Shown here: in pieces, positions 17,431 through 27,007 of the stretch
How the letters are laid out: every line of letters starts with the position of its first letter
Numbering within the stretch: position 1 is the first letter of the stretch
DNA from: Cohnella fermenti
Lineage (GTDB): Bacteria > Bacillota > Bacilli > Paenibacillales > Paenibacillaceae
DNA: 64,000 bases
Assembly: GCF_004801405.1 (NCBI RefSeq)
Contig: NZ_SSOB01000036.1
Span: 1-64,000 of the forward strand
Direction: 5' to 3'
Made by a program: the position numbers and the translations under genes
The notes under the pieces: model-generated
What the model was told of the DNA's origin: nothing
The model's input: the letters and a program-made list of their open reading frames with translations, nothing else
Databases searched by the model: none

Positions 17431-18257
17431 TACCGCAGTCTCGCAATCATCGAGTAGGAATGATGGATCGTTCGCCATGCCCGCCCCGGCTTCCGCTCCT
17501 TGACGCCGTGCAGAAGGGCATGGAGCGAAGCGGCGGCAAGGAAGGAAGCCGCCTTCACTCGCTTCCGTTCCGTGAAGCGATAGCGCTTGAAGGTTGCGTA
17601 GAGTCGGGAGGCTTCGACGTGCGGCTCGTAATAATCCCGGTTGGCGGCCGACGGGTAATGATCGTTAATCGCTCCCGGCGCCAGCACAATCGGATAACCC
17701 CGGCCCGCCGCCCTTGTCGCGATATCGACCTCTTCATAGCCGTAGATCAGGTTCTCGTCGAACTTCAGCTCGTCGAACAGTTGAACCGGGAATACGGTGC
17801 TGTTGATTACGATGGTTCGCAGCGGCTCCCCCTGCCGGTATACCCGGCTCTGGAAGCCAAGGAACGATTGCTCGTTCGGGTGGACAAGCTTACCTCTGTT
17901 GTTCTCCAGTCCGGTCACGATTGGCGGCTTCTCCGTGCGCTCCGCCTGCTGGCCGGTCTTCAGAATGTTCCACAGGAACGTCTTCGCGAGCACAACATCG
18001 TCGTCCATGAAGAGAACGTGGGAGCCGGTTACCGAAGCGAGGCAGTGGTTCCGATTCGCGGCAAGCCCCTGCCTCGGACCGCGCATATACTTCAGCTCCG
18101 GGAACGATCGGCGAATCCGCCTGCTCGTCGCGTTGTCCGTGCTGTCGTCCGATACGATCACCTCGTGGATCGGGTAGCTGGATTCCTCTAACGAACGAAG
18201 CGCCCGTTCGAGCTCGTCCGGCCGATTCCTCGTACAGATGCAGACCGACACTCTCAT
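17427..18257 (-). CDS. GT2 glycosyltransferase
   Basis: A 276-residue GT-A enzyme. The N-terminus MRVSVCICTRNRPDELERAL leads into VSDDSTDNAT and the metal-binding FMDDDVV. Its ATG overlaps the stop of the flippase gene by four bases (ATGA). The protein is short, with a basic C-terminus and no membrane span. Sugar specificity is unknown. Confidence 0.85.
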   Translation of the reverse strand: MRVSVCICTRNRPDELERALRSLEESSYPIHEVIVSDDSTDNATSRRIRRSFPELKYMRGPRQGLAANRNHCLASVTGSHVLFMDDDVVLAKTFLWNILKTGQQAERTEKPPIVTGLENNRGKLVHPNEQSFLGFQSRVYRQGEPLRTIVINSTVFPVQLFDELKFDENLIYGYEEVDIATRAAGRGYPIVLAPGAINDHYPSAANRDYYEPHVEASRLYATFKRYRFTERKRVKAASFLAAASLHALLHGVKERKPGRAWRTIHHSYSMIARLRY

Positions 18258-19636
18258 GGCAAGCTCCCTCCCTTGGCGGGCATATCGCTTTTGCTTATCG
18301 GCTTCAGCTTGCGCAGGATGCCAAGCGCCGATTGGGCGAGCGCGGCAAGATCGGCGAGGCTCGGCAAGAACTCGGAGGGCTTAATCTGCCGGATGCATCT
18401 GCCGTACCAGACCAGCCGCACATTGAAGCTCATGATCGCACCCATCAGAACGGAGAAGGCCGCTCCGCTGATCCCCCATGGCTTCAGGACAAGCATCATG
18501 CCAAGCAACGTAGCGCCTACGTTCGCCGCGTCCGCTATCGAGTTGTGAAGCGTTCTTCCCGTGCTGTTCAGCGCCCCGGCCAGAATGCTCGACAGCCCGC
18601 TGAACAGGACGCTCGGGAGCAGAATGATTCCCGGCAGAACGGAAGCGATATAGGCTTGCCCGAACAAGAACGGAATAAGCACGGGTTCGGCGAGGCCGAG
18701 CAGGATGCCGCCCAGGAGCGTGCATAATGCCGTCAGACGAATGAACCGGCTCGTTCTGTCATGCAGCAGCTTCGGGTTCTCCTTCACCAGGTCGGGGAAG
18801 CTCGTAACCCCGATAGCCGCAGGCAGCGCCCACAGAATGCCGAGAGCGCTGCTCGCCGTCTGGTAGTAAGCGAGCGCGGCCGGCGTAAGCGCGAAGATAA
18901 GCAGTTGGGAGCTGCTGTTGCCGACGACGTTCACGACGCTGCTGCCGTGCCCCTTAAGGCCGTACCAGAATCCTTCCTTGAAGATGCTCCAGCGGAATCT
19001 TCCCCCGGCCTTCAGGTTGGTTCGCATCTGCCAGAAGTAAGGGACAATGCCCAGGAAGGAGATGGCGCTCGTCGTCGCCAGGCACATCCCGATGGAGAGC
19101 CGGTCCGCCGTGAAGTAAACAAGCCAGCAGGTCGTCAGCACGGCGGGGATGCCGACCCTCAGCAGGTTGACGGTAGAGAATCGTTGCTCCGCCGCCAGTA
19201 TTCCCGAGAACAGGCTGGACAGCGGCCCCGTGATCGAGGAGGCGAAGAAGAGGTACGCCATCAGCTTCTCGTCCGCTTGAAGATGATGCCGCAGCATCCA
19301 ATCGGCGAAGAGCGCCACCACCCCCACGCATACCGCGCCGGTGCCGACGGCCCAGACGAGCAGCGTCATGAACACGTCCTTGCGGTCCTTCTCGCGGCAG
19401 CGGCTCCATAGATAAACGCTCGTTATATAGATGCCGATATCGCAGAAGCCCAGAATCAAGCCGTTCCACATCGTGATGCCAAGGTAGACTCCGCGGTCGT
19501 CCGGCGACAAGCCTCTGGACAGGAGGATGGCGGAGAATACGTTGATGAACATGAACCCGGACATGCTCATGAAGGTCTGCAGCGTCTGCCGAAGGAGGCT
19601 CGATACTCCTCCCCCCGCTCTAGTTCGTGACTCCAT
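18254..19636 (-). CDS. Wzx-like polysaccharide flippase (MOP superfamily)
   Basis: A 460-residue protein with about 12-14 hydrophobic segments spread over its length, the topology of Wzx/RfbX flippases that move undecaprenyl-linked repeat units across the membrane. The first helices (SGFMFINVFSAILLSRGL) and the loop segment SPDDRGVYLGI fit this family. It overlaps the preceding GT4 by 17 bases and has no strong ribosome site, so coupling is likely. With the polymerase and the Wzz-like protein it completes a Wzx/Wzy-dependent pathway. Confidence 0.8.
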   Translation of the reverse strand: MESRTRAGGGVSSLLRQTLQTFMSMSGFMFINVFSAILLSRGLSPDDRGVYLGITMWNGLILGFCDIGIYITSVYLWSRCREKDRKDVFMTLLVWAVGTGAVCVGVVALFADWMLRHHLQADEKLMAYLFFASSITGPLSSLFSGILAAEQRFSTVNLLRVGIPAVLTTCWLVYFTADRLSIGMCLATTSAISFLGIVPYFWQMRTNLKAGGRFRWSIFKEGFWYGLKGHGSSVVNVVGNSSSQLLIFALTPAALAYYQTASSALGILWALPAAIGVTSFPDLVKENPKLLHDRTSRFIRLTALCTLLGGILLGLAEPVLIPFLFGQAYIASVLPGIILLPSVLFSGLSSILAGALNSTGRTLHNSIADAANVGATLLGMMLVLKPWGISGAAFSVLMGAIMSFNVRLVWYGRCIRQIKPSEFLPSLADLAALAQSALGILRKLKPISKSDMPAKGGSLP

Positions 19637-20909
19637 AGACCGTACCCCGGCTGGCCGTTATGCTTGGCTTCTTCTGCACCAGCCGCTCGAAGATGTCGAT
19701 GATGTCGGCCCCCACCTTCTCGCGCGAGAACAATCGAATCGCTTCCTGGCGGGCGATCCCCGACAGCTCGTCGCCTCGGCCGGCCCGAATCTCCGCATAC
19801 AGCTTGCGTACGGTTGCCTCCATCGCGTCCATGTCGCCTGCGGCGAACACGCGGCAGACCCGCTCGTCGACCCCCTCCGCCGCGCCGATCTTGTCGCTCG
19901 CGACGACCGGCAGGCCGCTGGCCAGCGCCTCCCCGACAACCAGACCGAAGGGCTCGTAATGGCTCGGAGCGATTAACGAATCCACGTCGTGGTACAAGCG
20001 CTGCAGCTCACTGCCGGAGATCTCGCTGACATAGGTCGCCACCTCCGTATTCAGTCCCTTCAGCAGCCCGCGGTAATCGGACCACAGGGAATGGTTGCCG
20101 ACCAGCAGTATTCTCGCTTGCCCGGCCAGATCGGACAGCCGGCGGGACAATTCCACCATCATCTCGGTTCCCTTGCGCACCGAGATCCGGGACACGAAGA
20201 GGAACGTCACCCGCTTGTCCTGTCGGGACAGCCGCAGCTCGGGTTGAGGCGCGAACTTGTCCACGTCGATCGGGTTGGGCACGAAGAAGTTGACCTTGTC
20301 GGGACTCATGTTGTAGTCCTCGCACAGCTCCTTCGCGAAGTTGCGGCTCAGGCTGACGATATAGTCCACCGACTTCACGTGCCGCCTCTGCGTGCTGGCT
20401 CGCAGGTTCAGCATAAGCCGGACGAGCATCCGGGTCGCCCAGGATTCGGAGCCCTTCGCCAGATGCTTCTCCCGGCGATGCCACCGCAGCTCCGCCGCGT
20501 GGTGCACAGTCGGGTAGAGCACGATCGGAGGCAGCTCCTTCTTGTACTTCCGGAGCGCGTGCAGCTCGATGTGCGAGAACTGGAACACGAGATCGTACGG
20601 CTTGATCCGGTGCTGCTCCGCCATGATCTTGGCAAGTCTCATCTCGCAGCGAAGGTTCGCATATTGCCCCGTCACGAACGCCATATAATTGTTGCGGCTG
20701 TACCAGCGATTCCAGCTCCACGAGGTTTTCTCGCAGAAGTAACGCAGCTTCTTCTCCTTCAGCAGCACATCCGGAATATTCGCCTTGTCGCCCGAGAAGT
20801 AGCAGTCCACTTCAATTCCGTTCTTCGAGAGCTCCTGCAGAATGGAGCGCCCCACTCCAGTAGCCCCGCCGCCGTTGTTCGGCATTGGTCCGATCCAAGC
20901 AATTCTCAC
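19620..20909 (-). CDS. GT4 glycosyltransferase (GTG start)
   Basis: A 429-residue GT-B enzyme. The GTG at 20909 is chosen because GAGAGGGG lies about seven bases upstream and the family start RIAWIGPMPNNGGGATGVG follows at once. The donor half shows FLFVSRISVRKGTEM and the signature EPFGLVVGE. Four bases separate it from the preceding GT2 gene. Function in EPS assembly is from context. Confidence 0.85.
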   Translation of the reverse strand: MRIAWIGPMPNNGGGATGVGRSILQELSKNGIEVDCYFSGDKANIPDVLLKEKKLRYFCEKTSWSWNRWYSRNNYMAFVTGQYANLRCEMRLAKIMAEQHRIKPYDLVFQFSHIELHALRKYKKELPPIVLYPTVHHAAELRWHRREKHLAKGSESWATRMLVRLMLNLRASTQRRHVKSVDYIVSLSRNFAKELCEDYNMSPDKVNFFVPNPIDVDKFAPQPELRLSRQDKRVTFLFVSRISVRKGTEMMVELSRRLSDLAGQARILLVGNHSLWSDYRGLLKGLNTEVATYVSEISGSELQRLYHDVDSLIAPSHYEPFGLVVGEALASGLPVVASDKIGAAEGVDERVCRVFAAGDMDAMEATVRKLYAEIRAGRGDELSGIARQEAIRLFSREKVGADIIDIFERLVQKKPSITASRGTVYGVTN

Positions 20910-20913
20910 GAGA

Positions 20914-21873
20914 TTACCCCTCTCTCTTCCTGGCCTGTCGATTGTCCCCGCACGCTCTCCAGGCGCGATACCCGTCCAACGTTCCGCGGAGAGCGGCCAT
21001 CCACTTCCCATTCGCCAATCCCGGTTCCCGGACAAGCAGCCGAACCCATTGCAGCAATCCCGGCGAAGCCCTCGTTCCGATCGTCAGCAGCCATGCCATG
21101 AAGATCATGCGCCTCAGAGCGCCGAAGTTCAGCAGCAGAACATACGTCTCGTTGTGAACGCGGTTATGCATCGCGATCTCGTTGAAGGCATGCCTCTGGT
21201 CCTCATCGAACCTCGAAGCCGGATAATGGTCGATTGCCACCAGCGGATCATAGAGCAGCTTCCAGCCGGCCCGCTTCACCGCCATGCTGAATTCCATGTC
21301 GTTGTTGACCTGCGCGCCGACGCCCTTCAAGCCGGTATGGAACCGGATGCCTTCGATCGCGGTTCTTCGATAGCTCATGTTGGCCCCCTTGAGAAAATCG
21401 ACATAACGAGGTTTGCCGTCCCCCAGATGATGATTGCCGATCACTCTCCCGAACCATTGAACCTTGCCTACTCTCGCCCTCCGGAAGCCGCTTCTTCGGA
21501 GCTCCGTCGGAATCCAGTCCCGGCCGCCGATTCCTCCAAGCGCTGCATCCTGAACGAAGTGATTCTCGATCCGGAGCAGCCAATCGCTTCTCGGCGCCGC
21601 ATCGTCGTCCGTGATCGCGACGATCTCCCCGCTCGAGCAGCGGAGCCCGGCATTCAGCGCCGCCACCTGCCCCGGCTCCGTCACCGCAACGATGCGGAGC
21701 GAGCTCAGCTCGATCGGCTCCGCCTCCAGGAACGATCGGGTCTCCTCGTCGGTATCGCGAACGACGAGCAGCACCTCGTCCGGAGCGCGAATCTGGGTCC
21801 GAAGAGCCCGCAAGCATCTGCGAAGATCGTGCGTTCTTCGATAAGTTGGAATTACTACGGAGATAGCGGGCAT
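20914..21873 (-). CDS. GT2 glycosyltransferase
   Basis: A 319-residue GT-A enzyme starting MPAISVVIPTYRRTHDL, with ITDDDAAPRSDW as the metal-binding segment and a conserved FLKGANMSYRR. AGGTGAT lies close upstream of ATG 21873; a start seven codons earlier lacks a ribosome site. The C-terminal 60 residues include a hydrophobic stretch (RRMIFMAWLLTIG), possibly for membrane association. Confidence 0.85.
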   Translation of the reverse strand: MPAISVVIPTYRRTHDLRRCLRALRTQIRAPDEVLLVVRDTDEETRSFLEAEPIELSSLRIVAVTEPGQVAALNAGLRCSSGEIVAITDDDAAPRSDWLLRIENHFVQDAALGGIGGRDWIPTELRRSGFRRARVGKVQWFGRVIGNHHLGDGKPRYVDFLKGANMSYRRTAIEGIRFHTGLKGVGAQVNNDMEFSMAVKRAGWKLLYDPLVAIDHYPASRFDEDQRHAFNEIAMHNRVHNETYVLLLNFGALRRMIFMAWLLTIGTRASPGLLQWVRLLVREPGLANGKWMAALRGTLDGYRAWRACGDNRQARKREG

Positions 21874-21907
21874 GGAATCACCTATCATCTTCATTAATCA
21901 GGAACGG

Positions 21908-23062
21908 CTATGTGGGGAACGCTTGACGATACAGCTCGGAGAAGCGCCGGTACGTATGATCCCACGTCAAAGCCTGCACCTTCCTGCTTGCCTTAAGACC
22001 CAGCTCTCCGCGGCGCTCCTGGGCGAGCAGCTCTCGCAGCGACTCCGCGATTCCATTCGCGTCTCTCTCGATGTAGTAGCCGTTCACCTTGTGTTCGATC
22101 AGGTCCTCGACACCGCCGACTCTCGTCGCCATAACGGCCAGCCCGGCCGCCGCCGCCTCGTGCACGGCGAGGGAGAACGTCTCGTACAGCGTCGGGCATA
22201 TAAATACATCGCTCGCTCCGAGCCACTCCTCCGGATTCGGCTGCTTGCCGGCGAAGCGCACGCGATCCCGATAGGCGGCTGCCACCCGCTTCCGGTAAGC
22301 CTCGCTGTCTCCCCCGCCCACGACGAGCAGTTGCAGCGCCGGGAACTGCTCCGCCACTCGGTTGAATGCCTCGATCACGTAGCCGAGCCCTTTCCTGTGC
22401 CAATCTCCGCCCATGAAGAGCAGAAGCTGCCCCGTCCCGGGCAAGCCGAGCTTCGCTCTCGCCTCTTGCTTGCTCCTCTCGTCATACGGTCGGAACGTCT
22501 GAACATCCACGCCGTTCGGGACCACCTCCACCATGGATGGAGCATAGGGGAAGAAGCTCAGAACCTCCGATTTGACCCGGTTGGACACCGCAATGAGCCG
22601 CTTCGTGCGCTCGGGGCGATAGATCAGCCTCTCCATCGCCAGCGCGATGCCTGTCGTTAACCGCTGATTAAGCCGGTAAGGCCAGGACCTGCTCTGCCCG
22701 GATTCCTTGTCGCCTACCGCCTGCCGATAACCCGCGATGCAGAAGTGGACCGTCGAGAAGTCCGCCCGGTTGAAGACGATCGCTCCCGTCGTGTGGAGCA
22801 GGTCCCGCTTGATGAACAACAGTCGGATCGATGCGACAATCGCGAACAGAATCATCATGATCGGAACGGGCCTTGCGATGACGGGCACCCGGACGAACCG
22901 GACGCCTTCGGCATCCCGCAGCTTCATCGTGGCGGCGACCACGACGACGTTATGGTCCCGCTTAAGCCTTGTGATGACTTCCTCAAGGTGCGTCTCCATT
23001 CCGCCCTTGCCTCCGACGTCGTTAGCAACGAGAACGATCGTGCGCCTGCTCCGCGGACTCAT
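21908..23062 (-). CDS. GT4 glycosyltransferase
   Basis: A 384-residue GT-B enzyme starting with VLVANDVGGKGGMETHLEEV, a classic GT4 acceptor loop. The donor half has LLLFMGGDWHRKGL and the signature ETFSLAVHE. A hydrophobic stretch near residues 66-82 may peripherally anchor it. Its ATG overlaps the stop of the secreted-protein gene by four bases. Confidence 0.85.
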   Translation of the reverse strand: MSPRSRRTIVLVANDVGGKGGMETHLEEVITRLKRDHNVVVVAATMKLRDAEGVRFVRVPVIARPVPIMMILFAIVASIRLLFIKRDLLHTTGAIVFNRADFSTVHFCIAGYRQAVGDKESGQSRSWPYRLNQRLTTGIALAMERLIYRPERTKRLIAVSNRVKSEVLSFFPYAPSMVEVVPNGVDVQTFRPYDERSKQEARAKLGLPGTGQLLLFMGGDWHRKGLGYVIEAFNRVAEQFPALQLLVVGGGDSEAYRKRVAAAYRDRVRFAGKQPNPEEWLGASDVFICPTLYETFSLAVHEAAAAGLAVMATRVGGVEDLIEHKVNGYYIERDANGIAESLRELLAQERRGELGLKASRKVQALTWDHTYRRFSELYRQAFPT

Positions 23063-24795
23063 AGCTGGACGAGCAGGCGGGCAGCTTCTCCGTACGCCGT
23101 ATCGATAGCTTCAAGAATGCGCACATGCTGGATAGAGGCGGTGCTCTTCAATCCGGAGACCGTAAGGGACAAGGTTCCCGTCTTCAGCGGAATGGCCCCC
23201 GAATACGGAACATATTCGACCGCGACCACGTTATCGTTGGCGTCCAGCAGCTCGAACTTGAGCCGGCTGAATTCCGCATCGACAATGACGTTATCCAGGT
23301 GCGAGACCTCCGTCTCAATCTCAAGCACGGGAGCCGTCAACGAGGGAAGCTTCCACTTCGAGAAGCCCAACGTATACGGGTAGACCGGTTCTCCGGCTTC
23401 GACAGCATCGCCGGCTTCGGCAGCGGCTCCAGCTTCGGCAGCGTCGGCCGAAGCGCCTTCGCCCGCCTTCACCCGAAGCGCCGCAATCGGAATCTGCAGC
23501 GGAGCCGCCGTCTGGTTGTCGAAGAGGTTAAGCGTCCATCCTTCGTCGCTTCCTCCTTGAGGAACGGTGAAGGCGTAGCTGACGACATAACCCAAATTCG
23601 GCGGGAGCAGCCTCTCGGAAGAAGCTTTGGATGCGCCCTCATACTCGCTGCCGTCCGAGCTCTTCAACTGGGTGCCGAACAGCGGGAGAAGCACCGGAGT
23701 CAAGCTCTTGTTCATTAGCTTGAACTTCGCGACGATCGTATCGAATCCGCCGGAGACGCTCTTGAACCGGTTCAGCTCGACGAGCGACACCGACAGCTCC
23801 GTGGGAATCATCCGGTTCAACTGGTTAAACGAGATCGGGTTGCCCAACGCATACGCGCCGGCTGTCAAATTCGCGTTTAGGCTGGCGGGAAGCTTCACGC
23901 TCGCAAGCCCCACATTGTAGGCGACAACGGCATTCGCAGGCGTCTGCGCCGTGGAGAAGGACTCCGTCGTGAGCAGAGTCACGCTGTTCAGACTCGAGAG
24001 GCTGTCCGTCATGATGGTGAAGTACAACCGCTGCTTCTCTCCCGGTTCGATCGCTTTGTCGCCCGCCCCCACCCATTGGCCGGCGAACGACTTGTTCGCC
24101 GATTTGCCTTCGATCAGCAGATTCGGGAGGAAGGTCTTGCGGAACGCCGTGTTCTCCACTTGGAAGACGACCAATACCGCGGGACCCTTCAGCGTATTCT
24201 GCTTCACTGCGCTTATGGGGGTGAACTTGAGAATCGAGGACAGGCTCGGCAGCGTAAAGGACTGGCCCCATTCCTTCACCAGGCTCTTGTCGCTGAACGA
24301 AGAGTTGCTTCCTCTCCACTCCGCCCCGGCTATTGGCACCGTCAGCTTCGCCTGTTCCACCTTCGGATAGACGTTGTTATTGACCTCTACCCAGATCAGC
24401 TTGGCCAGCGAGAAGGCTTCCTCGCGAGAGACGACAATCATGTAGCTGAGCTCGACCTTCTCCTTCGGCTGGATGGACGCCGCGTTCGTCGCGCTGGGCT
24501 TAAGCGTGTAATCGATTCCTTCCGAAGTCCGGGCCCGGAACTCGTAGCTCGGCACCCGGGTAACCTTCGTGCTCTGGTTCGTCAATCGAACGACGACTCC
24601 GATTCTCGTTCCCGTGGCGACCCTCTCGTTCAACACGCTCTTGACCTCGACAGCGATCAGGTCCGTCAGCTTGTACGAGGGCAGCGCGGCGGTTGAATCC
24701 GCCGCACGGACGACGGAGACCGGAGGAGCTGCGGCCACCGCGAGCAAAGCGAACAAGGCGGTTACAACAATAAATTTGGTCCAGAACGCTCTCAT
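23059..24795 (-). CDS. Secreted beta-rich protein of unknown function
   Basis: A 578-residue exported protein. The ATG at 24795 has GAAGGAG eight bases upstream and opens a signal peptide (FIVVTALFALLAVAAAPP, cleavage probably near VVRA-A). The mature part looks like a series of beta-sandwich modules; it recalls DUF4352-type extracellular domains, but I cannot assign a family. An Ala/Glu/Gly-rich linker lies near residues 455-480. It sits between the adaptor lipoprotein and a GT4, so a surface role in EPS export or attachment is plausible inference. Confidence 0.65.
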   Translation of the reverse strand: MRAFWTKFIVVTALFALLAVAAAPPVSVVRAADSTAALPSYKLTDLIAVEVKSVLNERVATGTRIGVVVRLTNQSTKVTRVPSYEFRARTSEGIDYTLKPSATNAASIQPKEKVELSYMIVVSREEAFSLAKLIWVEVNNNVYPKVEQAKLTVPIAGAEWRGSNSSFSDKSLVKEWGQSFTLPSLSSILKFTPISAVKQNTLKGPAVLVVFQVENTAFRKTFLPNLLIEGKSANKSFAGQWVGAGDKAIEPGEKQRLYFTIMTDSLSSLNSVTLLTTESFSTAQTPANAVVAYNVGLASVKLPASLNANLTAGAYALGNPISFNQLNRMIPTELSVSLVELNRFKSVSGGFDTIVAKFKLMNKSLTPVLLPLFGTQLKSSDGSEYEGASKASSERLLPPNLGYVVSYAFTVPQGGSDEGWTLNLFDNQTAAPLQIPIAALRVKAGEGASADAAEAGAAAEAGDAVEAGEPVYPYTLGFSKWKLPSLTAPVLEIETEVSHLDNVIVDAEFSRLKFELLDANDNVVAVEYVPYSGAIPLKTGTLSLTVSGLKSTASIQHVRILEAIDTAYGEAARLLVQL

Positions 24796-24820
24796 GTCGA
24801 TAACTCCTTCGTCGATTCTA

Positions 24821-26047
24821 TTAAGACTTGGCAGCCGGCAGTTGAACCTTCTCGTTGTCATGCAATTGATTGACCCCCGAGACGACGATCCGTTCGTTCT
24901 CCTCCAACCCGGAGAGCACCTCTTGAAGCGGCTCGTTCACCCTTCCCGGCTCGATCCGGCGCTTCTTCGCAACATCCCCCGAGAGCACGAACACATAAGC
25001 TTCGTCTCCGTCCTTGACGATGCTCTTCGTGGGAATCGCGAGAACGATCTGCTCTTCCTCCTTCGTCAGCCTGATCTTCAGCTTGTTGCCCGGCTTAAGG
25101 CTGTTGTCCGGATTGGCGACCGTCATCTCCAGCACGTAATTGCCCGTCTTCGCGTCCGGATTCGGCGAGAGATAGGTGATCGGCGCGGGCTTCTCCTGAG
25201 CTCCGTCCTGCGGCAAGTACCCCAGCTCTTTTTTCCCGTTCACATAGCCAAGGTAAGAAGGGGGGAGCGATACGGTCAGCGTCACCGAATCGAGCTTCTG
25301 AACGAGTCCGATCGTCGCTCCGGCCTGGACGACAGCGCCGGGTTCGAGGCTCACATCGGTTAAGATGCCTGAGATCGGAGCTTTTACGTCCATCTCGCCA
25401 AGCGCCTTCTCCGCCGCCGCCGCCAGCATCCCTGCCGACTGGATGCCGCTCTGAACCGCATTCGTCTCGGATTGCTGCTGCTGCTTCAGCGATTCCAGCG
25501 ATATCTTGGCGGAGCTGAGCAGCTTGCTGGCCGAGTCCAGCTCCGCATCGCTCGCCGTGCCGGCATCGTAAGCATTGCGTACCTGGTTATAGCTGTTCGT
25601 CGCAAGCTGCACCGACTGCTTTAATTGAGCGAGGGCGGCTTCATGGCTGCGATTGACCCTCGCAAGCTCGGCTTTGGCCTTGCTCAATTCGTTGTTTGCC
25701 TGGTCCAATTGCAATTGAAGCTCCTTCGAATCGATATGGGCGATAATGTCGCCTTCGTTCACGGCGTCTCCCCGGCTCTTGAACAGCTTGCCTGCTATTC
25801 CGCTCATGGAGGCTTGCACCTCCATCTCTACCGAAGGGAACACTTCCGCCTGAATCTCGATCGGGTCCCCGATTCTCTGCTTCTTGACCTCCGCCGCGTT
25901 CACCGTCTGAATGACGGGAGCGGCATCCTTGTCCGCTTGCTTCGCTGCCGGAGCCTTCAGCGAGCATCCCGCCAGAAGGGCCGCGCCAAGCGCAAGGATT
26001 CCCGCCGACTTCAACCGACTCCAAATCTTGCGATTATTCCTTCTCAT
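24821..26047 (-). CDS. HlyD/RND-type adaptor lipoprotein
   Basis: A 408-residue lipoprotein: the signal helix ends in the lipobox LAAGC, with the acylated Cys near residue 28. A lipoyl-like barrel half (ASMSGIAGKLFKSRGD...IAHID) follows, then a coiled-coil hairpin (about residues 110-215) and the second lipoyl half (DVKAPISGIL). The C-terminal beta-barrel and membrane-proximal domains complete the fold. Such adaptors pair with MacB-type ABC or RND pumps, yet no permease or ATPase gene is adjacent. It may couple the EPS synthesis complex to the cell wall; this is inference. Confidence 0.8.
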   Translation of the reverse strand: MRRNNRKIWSRLKSAGILALGAALLAGCSLKAPAAKQADKDAAPVIQTVNAAEVKKQRIGDPIEIQAEVFPSVEMEVQASMSGIAGKLFKSRGDAVNEGDIIAHIDSKELQLQLDQANNELSKAKAELARVNRSHEAALAQLKQSVQLATNSYNQVRNAYDAGTASDAELDSASKLLSSAKISLESLKQQQQSETNAVQSGIQSAGMLAAAAEKALGEMDVKAPISGILTDVSLEPGAVVQAGATIGLVQKLDSVTLTVSLPPSYLGYVNGKKELGYLPQDGAQEKPAPITYLSPNPDAKTGNYVLEMTVANPDNSLKPGNKLKIRLTKEEEQIVLAIPTKSIVKDGDEAYVFVLSGDVAKKRRIEPGRVNEPLQEVLSGLEENERIVVSGVNQLHDNEKVQLPAAKS

Positions 26048-26096
26048 CAGATATCTCCCTTGTCTCTATCCGGCATCTCCGGCGTCTATCCGGCAT

Positions 26097-26987
26097 CTAT
26101 CCGATTACCCTCAAGTCTCTCTGCAGCTCGATCAGCTTCTCCATCTCGTACGTGAGCGGAATCCGCAGCTCTTCATTGCGCAGCGCGAATTCGAGAGTCG
26201 TAAGAATAAAGCCCAGCTTCTCTCCGACATCGTACCGAATGCCGTTGAATTGATAGCCGTATACGCTCTGAATCTCGTTCAGCTTCTCGATCGCGTCCGT
26301 CAATTGAATCTCGCCTCCGGCGCCGATCTCTCCCTGCTCCAGGAAGGAGAAAATCTCCGGCGTCAGAATGTATCTGCCGATGATTGCCAGGTTGGAGGGA
26401 GCTTTGCCTTCCGGCGGCTTCTCGACGAATTTGCGCACGTGGTAGAGGCGGCCTTCCTTGCTCATCGGATCAATGACCCCGTAGCGATGGGTCTCTTCGT
26501 CCGGCACCGGCTTCACCCCGATGATGGAGGAGCCCGTCGCCTCGAATTGATGGATCATCTGCTTCAGGCAGGGCACCTCCGCCTGGACAATATCGTCCCC
26601 GAGCAGAACGGCGAACGGCTCGTCTCCGATGAACTTGCGGGCGCACCAGACGGCATGGCCCAGCCCCTTCGGTTCCTTCTGCCGGATGTAGTGGATCTCT
26701 ACTTGAGAGGATCGCCGCACCTCCTCCAGCAGCTTGAGCTTCCCTTTCTCCACCAGATTATTTTCCAGCTCGAAGGCATGGTCGAAGTGATCTTCAATCG
26801 CGCGTTTGCCCTTGCCGGTCACAATCAGAATGTCTTCGATACCCGACTCGATAGCTTCCTCCACGATGTATTGAATGGTAGGCTTGTCGATGATGGGCAG
26901 CATCTCTTTGGGCATGACCTTCGTCGCCGGCAGGAACCTCGTGCCTAACCCCGCTGCAGGAATAATCGCTTTTCTGACCTTCTTCAT
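26097..26987 (-). CDS. galU: UTP--glucose-1-phosphate uridylyltransferase
   Basis: A 296-residue enzyme making UDP-glucose from UTP and glucose-1-phosphate, a donor for EPS sugars. The nucleotidyltransferase motif AAGLGTRFLPATKVMPKEML is at the N-terminus, with DKPTIQYIVEEA and VTGKGKRAIEDHFD following. Length and motifs match GalU/GtaB. AAGGAG lies about ten bases before the ATG. Its place in the operon implies dedicated supply of UDP-glucose or its derivatives. Confidence 0.95.
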   Translation of the reverse strand: MKKVRKAIIPAAGLGTRFLPATKVMPKEMLPIIDKPTIQYIVEEAIESGIEDILIVTGKGKRAIEDHFDHAFELENNLVEKGKLKLLEEVRRSSQVEIHYIRQKEPKGLGHAVWCARKFIGDEPFAVLLGDDIVQAEVPCLKQMIHQFEATGSSIIGVKPVPDEETHRYGVIDPMSKEGRLYHVRKFVEKPPEGKAPSNLAIIGRYILTPEIFSFLEQGEIGAGGEIQLTDAIEKLNEIQSVYGYQFNGIRYDVGEKLGFILTTLEFALRNEELRIPLTYEMEKLIELQRDLRVIG

Positions 26988-27007
26988 CCCTATCCCACTC
27001 CTTCTCT

